From Gordonia gummivorans (lineage in GTDB: Bacteria > Actinomycetota > Actinomycetes > Mycobacteriales > Mycobacteriaceae), in contig NZ_JAKWBF010000008.1 of the NCBI RefSeq assembly GCF_022513585.1, positions 62,001 through 126,000 on the forward strand: a DNA stretch of 64,000 nucleotides, written 5' to 3'. Shown here piece by piece: positions 36,598 to 46,884 of this stretch. Made by a program: the position numbers and the translations under genes. The notes under the pieces were generated by a model. It saw nothing but the letters and a program-made list of their open reading frames with translations. It had not been told where the DNA came from and did not search any database. Each line of letters begins with the position of its first letter. Within the stretch, counting starts at the first letter, position 1.

Positions 36598-39500
36598 CGG
36601 TCACCGGCCAATGCGTCGGAGATGTCGGTGATCAACTGCACGGCTGGCTTCCACTCGAACACACCACAGCCAGGCGGGGTGTCGGGACCCGCCATTCCGC
36701 GGACAAAGTGGTACTGGACCGGACCGAGGTGGTCTGCAGGTCGGTAATCGGCGAGTCGCCATCGCAGATATCGATGCAGCGCAACTGAATACAGGAGAGC
36801 CTGCAACGGGTAGTGGGACTTGATCATCTCGGCGGCCATGGCGTCGGAATCGAAGTCTTCCACGACGAGGTCACCCGGTCGGAGTCGGTTTGTCTTGTAG
36901 TCGACCACCACGAACCGGCCGTCGGAAGTGCGCAGCACCGAATCTATGCTGCCGGTCAGATACCCCCGCAGGCGGTGCCGCGGAAGCTGTCCCAGCACTT
37001 CACAATACGGCCGCAGCGGGTCGTCAGCGGCGAGATGACGCCTCATGAGGTCGGCTATCGCGCCGACGGTGGTACCACCGTCGGCCGTTTCCCCGGAACC
37101 AAGCGGGAGTTCGAAATCCAATTCCGACAACCGGTTTCGGGGTTTGATCGACCACAGATCGCCGAAGCCGAGCGGAGTTGTCAGCACACCGGACAGGGCG
37201 TTCGCCAACACGTCGAGATCGACGGCGCCGCCCCGCACATCCGCCGAACGCGCACACAACTCGCGAACATGCGCACGCATGTCCGGCGCCGAGGTGTCGA
37301 CGTACTCGAGTACCTCGTGGACAAGGGTGCCAAAGCTCGCGCCGAAGGGCAGACCGGACATCGGCGAAGGCGTTCCAGGCAGTGCGGTCGTGTCAGCGAA
37401 CTCGGGTTCCGCCGTGTAATCGAGGTCTGCGGCAACCGGTTCGTCGTCAAGAGCCGTGTCGAGGCGGGCGCCGTCGGTTTCGCTGCCGGTCTGGATCGCG
37501 GCCTGCACCTGGGCACTCCCGTGCGGGATCGGCGCGGGCACGTCGGCGTGTCCCACCGCGGCGACGATCGCCGAGTACGAGGTCCTGCGCCACTCCTGAT
37601 CGATCGGTCGCTCGAACGCCGCGACCGCCAGGTCGGGTTCGGGCTCGGCATCGGCGTCGGGCAATCGCTCGACACCCGTCGGCCGACCCGCCGGGGACAC
37701 CTCGATCAACGGATTACGTTGCGCGAGTTCCCGAATCACGGCCACACACTGATGGTCGTCGGGCACGTCCACGGACTGCGCGACGGTCCAGGTCGGCTCC
37801 GTCGTGTGACCGTCGTCGTCGCGGCCCGCGTCCGCACGGCCGAAGATCAACCGATGCAGCGGGCCAGTCGGGGTGGTCGCGGTGGGAGCCCACCAGAGGA
37901 CCGCCTGCGACTGCGCGCGAGTGAGAGCCACGTACAGCAGTCGGAGATCTTCCCCGGCGACCTCGGACGCATACCGTGCTCGCCGGTCGTTTCGACCCGG
38001 CGCCGCGGGTCCTCCGACGTCGAGCATCCGGTCGCCGTCGTCGTCGTGGTAGGTCAGGTCGCCGTCGTCGTCGATCCACGTTCCGTCCCACCCGAACGGC
38101 GCGTACACGATCGGGAACTGTAAACCCTTGCTGGCATGCACGGTCATGATCGCGACGGCATCGGTGTCGCGATCGAGGCGGCGACTCTGATCCTCGTGGC
38201 GCTGCCGGCGTGACGTGTCGGCGATCCGGTCCGTCAACCATTCGACGAGACCGCTGATCCCCTCGCCGGATTCGACGACGTGCCGGTTGCACAGCGCCGA
38301 CACCTGCAGCAGATCGGTCAGCAGCCGCTCACCGTTGTGAATTCCGAGTACCCGTGCGGACACCTGCTGCGCGGCGATCAGCCGCTGGGCCATCGCAGCG
38401 AAGCCCGCCTGCGTCAGGAGGTGACCGAGTGCGGCGAATTCGGAACCGAGTTCGGCGGTCCCCGCTTCGGCGTCGTGCGCCAGCCGCTGTGGGGTCCACC
38501 CGAGCAGCGGGGTGAGTGCCGCCAAGCGCACCCGATCAGGGCGCGAGGGCTGCTCGATCGCACGCAACACCCACAACCAGTGTTGTGCAGCGATCGTCTG
38601 GAACACCGTCGACCCCGACCCGATGACGGCGTTGACCCCGCGCTGGGCGAGCTCGGCCTGCAACGGCTCGATGGTTTTGTTCGAGCGGACGAGAACCGCG
38701 ATGTCGCCCGGCTCGACCGGCCGTCGCTCGCCCTCCACCTCGATGGTGAGTCCGGCGGTCAGTGTGGCGGTGATGTCGTCGGCCACGTCGACGATGACGC
38801 TTTTGCGCGCGTTCGGGGCGGAGGGCACTCCGAAAGAGTTGAGGGAGCTGAAGTCCTGCCGGGTGAACACCCGGATCCGCAACGGGCACACGGCGCTCGC
38901 CGCAGAGTGCAGACGGGAGCCGGAAAAGGCGGCCTCGACGGGGCGCACGACAATGTCGGGATGGCCGAGCGTCGCGCCGCCGTACAGGGTGGACAGCGCC
39001 GACACCAGTGCCCCGTCCGACCGTCGATTGGTATCGAGGACTCGCAGGGTGTCCGCCGATCGGACCGCGGAGAGGTAACTCAGCACCTCTGCCCCGCGGA
39101 AGCCGTAGATGGACTGCTTGGGATCGCCCACCAGGATCAACGTGCGGGTCCCGTGGAAGCATCGCCGGAGAATCTCCCATTGCAGGGGGTCGGTGTCCTG
39201 GAACTCGTCGACGAGAGCCACGTCGAATGAGTTCCGGATGCGGCGACACGCTGCTTCACCGACGTCTTTGTCGGTGATGATCCGGTGAAGGATGGTCTGC
39301 AGATCGTCGTAGGTGCGCAACCGCGACGTCCGTTTGCGGGATTCGACGATCTCACGCACCTTGGTCGCGAATCGGACGCGCATCCCCGCTACTCGTCCGG
39401 CCGCCCGGCCGGTGTCGAGTTCGGTGGGGTCGGGGGCCAAGGTCACGGCAGGCTGCCGCACGGCCGACCGCGCGATGTTCGTGGCCTGCTCGAAGGTGAA

Positions 39501-40022
39501 TTCCGGTGCGTCGCTTGCCGAGAACCCGCGTAGGTAGAGATCGAGAGCGGCCTCGTCGGTGAGATCGTCGACCTCTTCGACGATCTGGTAAACCATTTCG
39601 CGTTCGCCCAGGAAGCCCAGGGTTTCCAGCATCCGATTGCAGAAGGTGTGAGTGGTCGCGATGGTGGATGCATCGAAATCCGACAATGCCCGCACGAGAT
39701 TGTCACGGCGCGATCGCACGGCGTCTTCCGTTCCGGTCGCAAGCAAACGTTCCAACGGATCAGGAGATGAGCGTGCGGCCTCGGGATCGGCGAGTCTGTC
39801 GAGGAGACCACGAACGCGTTCGCGCATGCGTTCCCGCAGTTCGGCGGTCGCCGCACGGCTGAAGGTGACCAGCAACATCCGGGAGATGGGCACGCCATCG
39901 GCAAGTTGTCGTGCTGCGAGTCCGACGATCGCGTACGTCTTGCCTGTGCCCGCACTCGCTTCGAGGACGGTGGTGGCATCGGGCAGACTCTCGGTGACGT
40001 CGAAGGGGGCCGGGACGTTCAT
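36594..40022 (-). CDS. recB: RecBCD helicase-nuclease subunit RecB
   Basis: A 1142-residue UvrD-like helicase fused to a nuclease. Walker A EASAGTGKTYAI is at residues 21-32; VALVDEFQDTDPLQWE, ILVGDPKQSIYGFRGAE and VAIMTVHASKGLQFPIVYAP are the later helicase motifs. The C-terminal nuclease domain has LTGSIDSVLR and FVVVDYKTNR, the Asp-x-Lys catalytic centre of RecB nucleases. It is the 3'-5' motor and the nuclease of the complex. It lies between recC and recD with four-base overlaps on both sides, so the three are one translational unit. Confidence 0.95.
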   Translation of the reverse strand: MNVPAPFDVTESLPDATTVLEASAGTGKTYAIVGLAARQLADGVPISRMLLVTFSRAATAELRERMRERVRGLLDRLADPEAARSSPDPLERLLATGTEDAVRSRRDNLVRALSDFDASTIATTHTFCNRMLETLGFLGEREMVYQIVEEVDDLTDEAALDLYLRGFSASDAPEFTFEQATNIARSAVRQPAVTLAPDPTELDTGRAAGRVAGMRVRFATKVREIVESRKRTSRLRTYDDLQTILHRIITDKDVGEAACRRIRNSFDVALVDEFQDTDPLQWEILRRCFHGTRTLILVGDPKQSIYGFRGAEVLSYLSAVRSADTLRVLDTNRRSDGALVSALSTLYGGATLGHPDIVVRPVEAAFSGSRLHSAASAVCPLRIRVFTRQDFSSLNSFGVPSAPNARKSVIVDVADDITATLTAGLTIEVEGERRPVEPGDIAVLVRSNKTIEPLQAELAQRGVNAVIGSGSTVFQTIAAQHWLWVLRAIEQPSRPDRVRLAALTPLLGWTPQRLAHDAEAGTAELGSEFAALGHLLTQAGFAAMAQRLIAAQQVSARVLGIHNGERLLTDLLQVSALCNRHVVESGEGISGLVEWLTDRIADTSRRQRHEDQSRRLDRDTDAVAIMTVHASKGLQFPIVYAPFGWDGTWIDDDGDLTYHDDDGDRMLDVGGPAAPGRNDRRARYASEVAGEDLRLLYVALTRAQSQAVLWWAPTATTPTGPLHRLIFGRADAGRDDDGHTTEPTWTVAQSVDVPDDHQCVAVIRELAQRNPLIEVSPAGRPTGVERLPDADAEPEPDLAVAAFERPIDQEWRRTSYSAIVAAVGHADVPAPIPHGSAQVQAAIQTGSETDGARLDTALDDEPVAADLDYTAEPEFADTTALPGTPSPMSGLPFGASFGTLVHEVLEYVDTSAPDMRAHVRELCARSADVRGGAVDLDVLANALSGVLTTPLGFGDLWSIKPRNRLSELDFELPLGSGETADGGTTVGAIADLMRRHLAADDPLRPYCEVLGQLPRHRLRGYLTGSIDSVLRTSDGRFVVVDYKTNRLRPGDLVVEDFDSDAMAAEMIKSHYPLQALLYSVALHRYLRWRLADYRPADHLGPVQYHFVRGMAGPDTPPGCGVFEWKPAVQLITDISDALAGDR

Positions 40023-43000
40023 CGAATCCCTTCCGCGCGCTCGAGCAGCGGCTGCCAGATTCGGCGGGCGAGACCGCAGAACAGCGGTTCCTCCGGGTCG
40101 AGGTCGAGGGCGTCGGCAACCGTTGCGTCCGCAGGACGACGCACGATCACGTCATCGAAGGCGACGGTCGCCAGAACGTCCCCGCCGAGGACCAGCCGGA
40201 CACTCGGATCGCGATGCGCACCATAGCGATCGGCGAAGCTTCGTTCTGCCGCACGCAGTCCCCACTCACGTCGGCGGCCGCCTGCGTCGTGCTGGGCGAA
40301 TGCCTGCGCCGCGTCCAGCGGCAGCGGCAGCGGCGTGCGCAGCCCTTCGTCGCGAATCCGGACGAGATCGTGCAGAGTCGCGACGGCGTCGTCAGGCGGG
40401 GTGAAGGTCACGCGGGCGGCACCTGCACCGCCGACGGCGCGTCCGACGACGATTCCGGTGGTCATGCGTCCCGCGGGAACACTGCCCGACGCCGCACCGG
40501 CAGCGACGGCGACGATCCGAATCCATTCGGTGATCAGAGCTTTCGCCTTCAGCCGCGAGTAGGTGGCCGTGACGAGTCGCGTCCCGAACACATTCGGGAC
40601 CGTTCCGAATACTCGGCGCCCGTCCGGCAGCGTGACGTCGATGTCGAGCATCGCCGGTGATCCGGTACGCACATCCGCGACGGCCTGATGCAGATTCTGC
40701 GCGACCTGAGAGATCCGAGACAGGGTTCGAGTTCCGAATGCGAAGGGCGGCAACGTACCTCGTCGTAGTTCCGCGGCCTGGCACTCCTCGATGGTCGCGC
40801 CGGTGAGCATCCGCGACAGGAACCGGTCGCCGATACCCCAGGCTTCCAGCGGATCGAGTGCGACGTCGAGTTGATCGTCGTGTGCGCGTTCTTCTCTCGG
40901 TACTCGGGTGCCCAGACGCTGCCGCAGGAAGCCGGCAATCGTATCCACATGGAAGTCGATCAGGGCGTCGAGATCGATGTCGGTCTCCGCCGGATCGGCG
41001 GCCGCCTCGTCGAGCGGCTCGGCCGCTGCCATCGGGCGGGTCGCCTCGGTCGGGTTGCGCAGGGCAAGGGCACCCTCGAGCAGGGCGGCATCGTGGCTGA
41101 ACGGCGCGGCGACACCCGGCAGCGCACCCGCGATGAAGTTGCGCCGATCGAATCCATGAAGCGTGTGATGCCGGACCGGATCTTCATCGGCGTCGATCAG
41201 CGTCGAGACGGTGTCCACCAACTCACTCACCACGACGGCAGGTGGGATGCGTCGGCCCGACACCGGGTCGGCGCCGCTGTAGAACACCAGCAACGATTCG
41301 CCTGCCGCGCACATCGCGTCCAGGAAGCACTGGCGGTCCTCGTCGCGTGGGTTGCGTTCGCCCACAAGCGGATCTGTGCCCAAGACATCGTCGCCGTCGA
41401 CTCGTTGGACACGGGGGAAGACCTCGGCGTCGATGCCGAGGAGCACGATGACCCGGTGCGGTACCGAGCGCATGGGCACCATCGTGCAGACCGTCAGTTC
41501 GCCGGTGCGGAAATTGGATCGCGTCGGTCGTCCGGCGACCAGGGCCGAGATCAGATCGCGTACATCGGGCAGGCGCAGCAGCGTTGCCGCGTCCCCGTTG
41601 TCGCTGTCGCGGTCTTCGCCGAATGCCTCGGTGATCAGCCGGATCGTTTGTGCGCGTTGCCAATCATCGACAGGGTCGGTCGTCGTCATGGTGTCCACGA
41701 TGTCGATGAGCGCCTCGCGCCATCGGGCTGCCGGAGCGCTTCCGCTCAGTTCGTCCAGAACCGCGGACAGGCGTGCCATCAGTTCCGCGAACCGGCCGGC
41801 GAGGTCGATCTCGGTACTCTCCACCCCGGCCAGCGGCAGCGCGGTGCCCAACCACTCGCCGTCTTGTTCCTCGGCCACTGCGCCCAGCGTGATCCGGTCG
41901 AGGCCCGATTCGAACGTGCCCTGCCCGAATCCGGCCAGGCCGAACCGAGCACGCTGATCGACGTCGATCCCCCATCGAATGTTCCCGGTGGCCAACCATT
42001 CTCGTAGGCGGTCCACCTCGCTGTCGGTGAAGGCGAACCGCCTCCGAACGGGCTCGTGCCCGATGAGATCGATGACTTCTCCCGCTCTCACTCGACTGGC
42101 CGCAAGCTCGACGACCGCGGCGACGACGTCGAGGATGGGATTGACACGGCGGATCGTGCGGTCGGCGAGTCGGACGCGCAGCGCGAATGCGGGATGCGAC
42201 AAGCCTGCTTGTCCAAAGGCCCCGCGGATGAGTGGCGCGAAGGTCTCGACATCGGGACACATGACGAGAACATCGCGAGGCTGCAGGGTCGGGTCGGCGG
42301 CGAAAAGATGCAGCAAGCGGTCGCGGAGGACCTCCACTTGACGCTCGGGACCATGACATGCGTGAATCTCCACCGACGAATCCGGTTGTACTGCAGAATC
42401 TTCGAGCCGATCGTCGCGAAGGCCGGTTTGCAGGGCGCCGAGCAGTGTCCGGGGTGCTGCGCTGCGTGCGGCATGATAGATGTCCTCATCGGCCGACGGG
42501 AGCAACCGGGCCTGCAGTTCTTGCACGTCGCGCGACAGGCTCGCGAGCAGCGGGTGCCCGACCGGCACCTCGGGACGGTCGGTGCGTCGTGGTGGTGCTG
42601 TGGCGTCCGGATCGACGACCGCTGCCAGTGCGTCCCACAGTGCGGGGCTCGGATGGGGCAGAAACAGGTGCACGTCGTGGTGATGCGAGGCCGCGACGAT
42701 GATTTGACGGAACTCCTCGGTGATCCGGGTGGGACCGAAGATCGAGAACCGCTCGGGCAGGCCACCCGCGGCCGGATCGTCGCGGAGACGTTCACACAGT
42801 TGCGGTAACGATTCCGCGGGATGCGGCCGGCCGATCTCGTCACGCAGAGCGCGCCAGAAGTCGGGCTGCCATTTGAGGTCGGACGCGATGGGGCCGCCGG
42901 CGCCGTCTTCATCGCGTCCGTTCGCCCAGGCGGCGACCATCGACGGCCGGGTACGTCCGTAGCGTTCGAACAGATCGGCCAGGTGCCGGGCAGTGGCGAA

Positions 43001-43423
43001 CCGGCGTCCGACGCGGGGCGAGGCGTCGTCGCCTGCGCCGATGTGTCGCGCGATCACGGCCAGCGCGGGGTCGGTGATCCGGCGGTCGAGCACTCGCAAG
43101 ACCGGCCAGACGAGGGCTGCGGCACGCCACGGCTCGTCGACCGGCAACCGAGGTTCGGTTGCCGCGTCGCCCTGTACCGCTGCGACGATCGTGTCCACCA
43201 GGTGCGAGGGTGACGAGAAGTCGATGTTGGCCGCGATGCCGTCGGCATTCGACGGTCCGCAGCCGAGGCGGCGGGCCAGGTGCTGCTGCAGCCACCGCTC
43301 GACACCGACCGCAGGCACGGACACGATCTCCGCCTGCATGGGGTCGGCGAGGGGTGTTGCGATCAGATCGGCCAGTGCGTCGGCCAGGGTGTCTGTTCGC
43401 TCCGCGCGGTGCAGAAACAGCAT
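40019..43423 (-). CDS. recC: RecBCD subunit RecC
   Basis: A 1134-residue protein. The opening LFLHRAERTDTLADALADLI and VPAVGVERWLQQHLARRLG are typical of RecC, which clamps RecB and RecD and reads the recombination hotspot through an inactive helicase-like domain. Later segments PRDVLVMCPDVETFAPLI, RFAFTDSEVDRLREWLA and VIVLLGIDAEVFPR fit the family. First gene of the recC-recB-recD operon. An acyl-CoA thioesterase gene ends its upstream region only 12 bases away on the same strand, so the promoter may lie further upstream. Confidence 0.93.
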   Translation of the reverse strand: MLFLHRAERTDTLADALADLIATPLADPMQAEIVSVPAVGVERWLQQHLARRLGCGPSNADGIAANIDFSSPSHLVDTIVAAVQGDAATEPRLPVDEPWRAAALVWPVLRVLDRRITDPALAVIARHIGAGDDASPRVGRRFATARHLADLFERYGRTRPSMVAAWANGRDEDGAGGPIASDLKWQPDFWRALRDEIGRPHPAESLPQLCERLRDDPAAGGLPERFSIFGPTRITEEFRQIIVAASHHHDVHLFLPHPSPALWDALAAVVDPDATAPPRRTDRPEVPVGHPLLASLSRDVQELQARLLPSADEDIYHAARSAAPRTLLGALQTGLRDDRLEDSAVQPDSSVEIHACHGPERQVEVLRDRLLHLFAADPTLQPRDVLVMCPDVETFAPLIRGAFGQAGLSHPAFALRVRLADRTIRRVNPILDVVAAVVELAASRVRAGEVIDLIGHEPVRRRFAFTDSEVDRLREWLATGNIRWGIDVDQRARFGLAGFGQGTFESGLDRITLGAVAEEQDGEWLGTALPLAGVESTEIDLAGRFAELMARLSAVLDELSGSAPAARWREALIDIVDTMTTTDPVDDWQRAQTIRLITEAFGEDRDSDNGDAATLLRLPDVRDLISALVAGRPTRSNFRTGELTVCTMVPMRSVPHRVIVLLGIDAEVFPRVQRVDGDDVLGTDPLVGERNPRDEDRQCFLDAMCAAGESLLVFYSGADPVSGRRIPPAVVVSELVDTVSTLIDADEDPVRHHTLHGFDRRNFIAGALPGVAAPFSHDAALLEGALALRNPTEATRPMAAAEPLDEAAADPAETDIDLDALIDFHVDTIAGFLRQRLGTRVPREERAHDDQLDVALDPLEAWGIGDRFLSRMLTGATIEECQAAELRRGTLPPFAFGTRTLSRISQVAQNLHQAVADVRTGSPAMLDIDVTLPDGRRVFGTVPNVFGTRLVTATYSRLKAKALITEWIRIVAVAAGAASGSVPAGRMTTGIVVGRAVGGAGAARVTFTPPDDAVATLHDLVRIRDEGLRTPLPLPLDAAQAFAQHDAGGRRREWGLRAAERSFADRYGAHRDPSVRLVLGGDVLATVAFDDVIVRRPADATVADALDLDPEEPLFCGLARRIWQPLLERAEGIR

Positions 43424-43435
43424 GTTCGTCGGCGG

Positions 43436-43894
43436 TCAGTTGACGGTCGTGGACCGGCTCGCGTGAAAGGCCACCGGCTCTCCGAGACGGCCGCCGAGCA
43501 TCTCGCGCATATCGTCCGAAATCGGTTTCGGTCGGCCGGATGCGGGATCGATGACGACCATCGTCGTCTCCGCAGAGGCGCACAGGACTCCCCGATCGTC
43601 GAAGAGGCGCAGCGCCATAACGAACGACGACGTACCGACTCGGCTCACCGCACTGCGCACGCAGATCGGCTCGGCCGTGTATTCCAGAGGTGCCGAGAAC
43701 TGGATGTCCTGCCTCGCGACCAGCATCGAGAAACCCTCGGGCCGCTGCGGGAGCCAGTCCGCGAACGATCGGACCCGAGCTTCTTCGAACAAGCGCGCAA
43801 ATTGCACGTTGTTGATGTGGTTGTTGATGTCCATGTCGCCCCAGCGCAGCTGCAGCGGAATGTCGAGGTGGTAGTCGTCGGCCACCCTTGGCAC
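43436..43894 (-). CDS. Hotdog-fold acyl-CoA thioesterase (YbgC/FadM-like)
   Basis: About 152 residues using the GTG at 43894; other GTG starts at 43951 and 43885 are possible because none has a clear ribosome site. LQLRWGDMDINNHINNVQFARLFEEARV is the 4-hydroxybenzoyl-CoA-thioesterase-type opening with the catalytic Asp in the WGDMD motif. Substrate is probably a short or medium acyl-CoA. Co-directional with recC, 12 bases upstream of it, so possibly co-transcribed. Confidence 0.85.
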   Translation of the reverse strand: MPRVADDYHLDIPLQLRWGDMDINNHINNVQFARLFEEARVRSFADWLPQRPEGFSMLVARQDIQFSAPLEYTAEPICVRSAVSRVGTSSFVMALRLFDDRGVLCASAETTMVVIDPASGRPKPISDDMREMLGGRLGEPVAFHASRSTTVN

Positions 43895-44030
43895 ATTAGC
43901 GACGTCGGCCGACACGATCGCACCAACCCCGACACCAGCAGTCCGACACACCCGTACGCGAACGACGGGTCACAACGTCTCACGAGGTCGTACACTCACG
44001 CGCGGGGAGCATCAAGGGCAGGGGACGAAC

Positions 44031-44654
44031 GTGAACATCGACACGCCGCGCACCCGCCTGCGACCGTTGGGCCCCGACGACGTCGAGGATCTGGTTCACC
44101 TCGACGGCGATCCCGAGGTCATGCGGTATGTCAGCGCAGGTGTACCGACGTCCCGCGCGGTGATCGAGGAATGGGTGCTGCCTCGTGCAGAGGCAGAACG
44201 CGTCGCGCACGGGACCGGAATGTGGTCGATCGTCGATCCGGCGTCGTCGTCGTTCCTGGGGTGGGTGTCGTTGCGGACGCCACGCCACAGCAACCGCACC
44301 GAGTTGGAGCTCTCCTACCGGCTCAGACGTGCGGCATGGGGCCGAGGTCTTGCGACCGAGGCGTCGCGTGCGGTTCTCGCCTTCGCTTTCGGCCACCTCG
44401 GGACAGAACGGGTCTTCGCCGGGACCATGGCGATCAACGTGGGCTCACGACGCGTGATGGAGAAGCTGGGCATGAGCCTCGCCGCCATCCATGTCTCCGA
44501 CGAGCGTTTCGACGAGCTGTCCCCACCCCCGTCGGTCCTGGGTTTCCTGGCCGATGGCGGTTTCGATCAGGCCGAAGTCGAGTACGAGATCGTCCGGGCC
44601 CAGTGGACATTCTTCACCTCGCGATGGTCCGGTTCGACCGACCTCACCGCCTGA
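44031..44654 (+). CDS. GNAT-family N-acetyltransferase
   Basis: A 207-residue protein with a GTG start after AGGGGACG. TPRTRLRPLGPDDVEDLVHLDGDPEVMRYV is the RimJ/RimL-type opening; YRLRRAAWGRGLATEASRAVLAFAF is the acetyl-CoA binding motif A (QxxGxA variant RGLA). RIM-type GNATs acetylate protein N-termini or small amines; the target is unknown. It stands between the divergent thioesterase and ndh. Confidence 0.88.
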   Translation: MNIDTPRTRLRPLGPDDVEDLVHLDGDPEVMRYVSAGVPTSRAVIEEWVLPRAEAERVAHGTGMWSIVDPASSSFLGWVSLRTPRHSNRTELELSYRLRRAAWGRGLATEASRAVLAFAFGHLGTERVFAGTMAINVGSRRVMEKLGMSLAAIHVSDERFDELSPPPSVLGFLADGGFDQAEVEYEIVRAQWTFFTSRWSGSTDLTA

Positions 44655-44774
44655 GTGGTGCTCGACGCGAACAACCCAGCATCATTGACTACCGTTAGTG
44701 GTTGTGCGGCGTGATCGCGACGGATCCGCCCGCGACGATCGAGTCCCACGATTCGAGCCAGAGGAGATGTTCTC

Positions 44775-46229
44775 GTGAGCAGCCCAACCCCGCACTCCCG
44801 TAAGCGTGTGGTCATCATCGGCTCCGGCTTCGGCGGTCTGTTCGCTGCCCAGCGACTGGGCAAGGCCGATGTCGACGTCACCCTCATCGCCAAGACGACC
44901 CACCACCTGTTCCAGCCGATGCTGTACCAGGTGGCGACCGGCATCGTCGCCGAGGGTGAGATCGCACCGGCGACCCGCGTCGTGTTGCGCAAGCAGAAGA
45001 ACACCCGGGTACACCTCGGCGATGTCTTCGAGATCAACCTCGAGGCCAAGACGGTCACGTCGCGGCTACTCGAGCGAGTCACGGTCACTCCCTACGACGA
45101 CCTCGTCATTGCGGCCGGAGCCGACCAGTCGTACTTCGGGAACGATCATTTCGCCGAGTTCGCACCCGGTATGAAGACCATCGACCATGCGCTCGAACTG
45201 CGCGGCCGCATTCTCGGCGCATTCGAGCAGGCCGAGCTCTCCGACGATCCCGCCGAACGCGCCAAGCTGCTGACCTTCGTGGTGGTCGGTGCCGGGCCGA
45301 CCGGCGTCGAACTGGCCGGTCAGATCGCGGAGATGAGTGACAAGACCCTCAAGGGTGCGTTCCGCAACATCGACCCCACCGAGGCGAGGGTGATCTTGCT
45401 CGACGCAGCGCCCGCGGTGTTGCCTCCGTTCGGCGAGAAGCTGGGCGGCAAGGCGGCGAAACGCCTCGAGCGCATGGGTGTGGAGATCCAGCTCAACGCG
45501 ATGGTCGTCGATCTCGACTACGACGGCCTGGTCGTCAAGGAGAAGGACGGCACCACCCGTCGCATCGAATCGCAGTGCAAGGTGTGGTCGGCCGGCGTGC
45601 AGGCGAGCCCGCTGGGCAAGCAGCTCGCCGAGCAATCCGGCGTCGAACTCGACCGTGCGGGCCGCGTGAAGGTGCAGCCCGACCTCTCACTTCCGGGTCA
45701 CCCGAACGTGTTCGTGGTCGGCGACATGATGGCCGTCGACGGCGTGCCCGGCGTGGCGCAGGGCGCAATCCAGGGCGGACGCTACGCGGCCGACGCGATC
45801 AAGGCCGAGCTGAAGGGCCACACCCCCGACGAGCGCAAGCCGTTCAGTTACTACGACAAGGGCTCGATGGCCACCATCTCCCGGTTCAGCGCGGTGATGC
45901 AGGTCCCGATCCCGGGCACCAAGAAGAAGTTCGAGACCGAGGGCTACTTCGCGTGGCTCGGCTGGCTGGCCCTGCACCTCGTGTACCTGGTGGGCTTCCG
46001 GAACCGGTTGAACACGCTCGTCAACTGGTTCTTCGCGTTCACCACCAAGGGCCGCACGCAGCTGGCCGTCACCGAACAGCAGGTCTACGCGCGTACCGCG
46101 ATCGGCCAGCTCAGTGAACTCGAGAAGAAGTCGATCGAGGAGACCGAGGCGGAATCGGCCGGGGCGACCCCGGAACCCGAGAAAGCCGATGAGTCCAAGC
46201 CGGCTGAGGAAAAAGCCGAGGCCAGCTGA
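44775..46229 (+). CDS. ndh: Type II NADH:quinone dehydrogenase
   Basis: A 484-residue protein with a GTG start. VVIIGSGFGGLFAAQRLG (FAD) and VVVGAGPTGVELAGQIAEM (NADH) are the two Rossmann loops; NVFVVGDMMAV is the third FAD motif; GVAQGAIQGG is typical of NDH-2. A C-terminal amphipathic and hydrophobic region (WLGWLALHLVYLVGF ... WFFAF) holds it at the membrane. An acidic/Ala-rich tail of about 40 residues ends the chain. It feeds electrons from NADH to menaquinone without proton pumping and is the main NADH oxidase in mycobacteria. Confidence 0.95.
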   Translation: MSSPTPHSRKRVVIIGSGFGGLFAAQRLGKADVDVTLIAKTTHHLFQPMLYQVATGIVAEGEIAPATRVVLRKQKNTRVHLGDVFEINLEAKTVTSRLLERVTVTPYDDLVIAAGADQSYFGNDHFAEFAPGMKTIDHALELRGRILGAFEQAELSDDPAERAKLLTFVVVGAGPTGVELAGQIAEMSDKTLKGAFRNIDPTEARVILLDAAPAVLPPFGEKLGGKAAKRLERMGVEIQLNAMVVDLDYDGLVVKEKDGTTRRIESQCKVWSAGVQASPLGKQLAEQSGVELDRAGRVKVQPDLSLPGHPNVFVVGDMMAVDGVPGVAQGAIQGGRYAADAIKAELKGHTPDERKPFSYYDKGSMATISRFSAVMQVPIPGTKKKFETEGYFAWLGWLALHLVYLVGFRNRLNTLVNWFFAFTTKGRTQLAVTEQQVYARTAIGQLSELEKKSIEETEAESAGATPEPEKADESKPAEEKAEAS

Positions 46230-46326
46230 TCCGGTCCACACTGGTCAGCAAGGTAGTCACCAGGACTTCGGGTCAGCGACCCACCCGCCGACGTCGTCGG
46301 CGATCGTGGAGAGTGTGGCCCCGTCG

Positions 46327-46425
46327 CCGAAACCGCAATCGTCGCCAGAAACCTTCGGTGTGGCCAGAAACCGCTGGTGCGCCCGGGTTTCTGACCAGAC
46401 ACGCGGTTTCTGCAATTGCGACATG
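46327..46425. repeat. CAGAAACC interspersed repeat, copy B (inverted relative to copy A)
   Basis: About 99 bases that, as reverse complement, match 5962-6060 almost base for base with a single-base gap, including all five CAGAAACC/GGTTTCTG blocks. Here it is embedded in the larger repeat of the ndh-ureD gap. Confidence 0.85.
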
Positions 46426-46488
46426 CCCACCAGGCGACTCTGCGGTCGGCAACTCTTACCCGAATCGAGCGGTCGCCGCGTCGGATGG

Positions 46489-46558
46489 CTGAGATCGGGC
46501 CCCGCAGCGGGGTCCTCGGGAATATGCCGGAAGCCGACGCTGACAGGCCCGATCTCAG
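46489..46558. repeat. Inverted repeat with inner hairpin
   Basis: CTGAGATCGGGCC at 46489-46501 and its exact inverse GGCCCGATCTCAG at 46546-46558, with CCCCGCAGCGGGG-type pairing inside. It could form a structured RNA of about 70 bases in the ndh-ureD gap. Not seen elsewhere in the window. Confidence 0.6.
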
Positions 46559-46884
46559 TCACCGATCGGCGGTCTTCGCCCTGCGTCGAACGCAATGCAG
46601 GCACACGCGCCCCCAATAAACTAGGGGAAGAGAGTTCGTCCCCTACCCTTGGTGTCCTCCCCCGGAAATTTCTGGCGGACGACTGTGAAACCCGGGGAAG
46701 AAACTCTTCCCCTAGATTTTGCTGGCACGAGGGCATCCTGTTCCCCCAGGTCAGAAGGCTGGTCACCTAACTCTTCGGGTCAGCGACCCACGTCGTCGGC
46801 TCGCCAGGCCCTTCGAGCTCCGCTCGCACCTCAGGGAGCGGTGAGGGTGTCGCGTTTCCGCAGGTCAGAAGGCTGGATGCCGGG

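Larger units (their letters stand above)
46240..46880. repeat. Composite interspersed repeat, copy 3 (fills the convergent gap 46230-46884)
   Basis: Between ndh and ureD. 46240-46310 matches the outer end of copy 2 (GGTAGTCACC..GGGTCAGCGACCCAC and GGCGATCGTGGAG). 46327-46425 is copy B of the CAGAAACC repeat. 46489-46558 is a separate inverted repeat. 46615-46880 resembles copies 1 and 2 (TAGGGGAAGAGAGTTCGTCCCCTA, GGTCAGAAGGCTGGTCACC, GGGTCAGCGACCCAC). No coding character in the gap. Confidence 0.8.

Noticed and set aside
36813-38123. 436-codon open frame opposite recB
   Set aside because: Antisense to the recB nuclease region, with no coding character.
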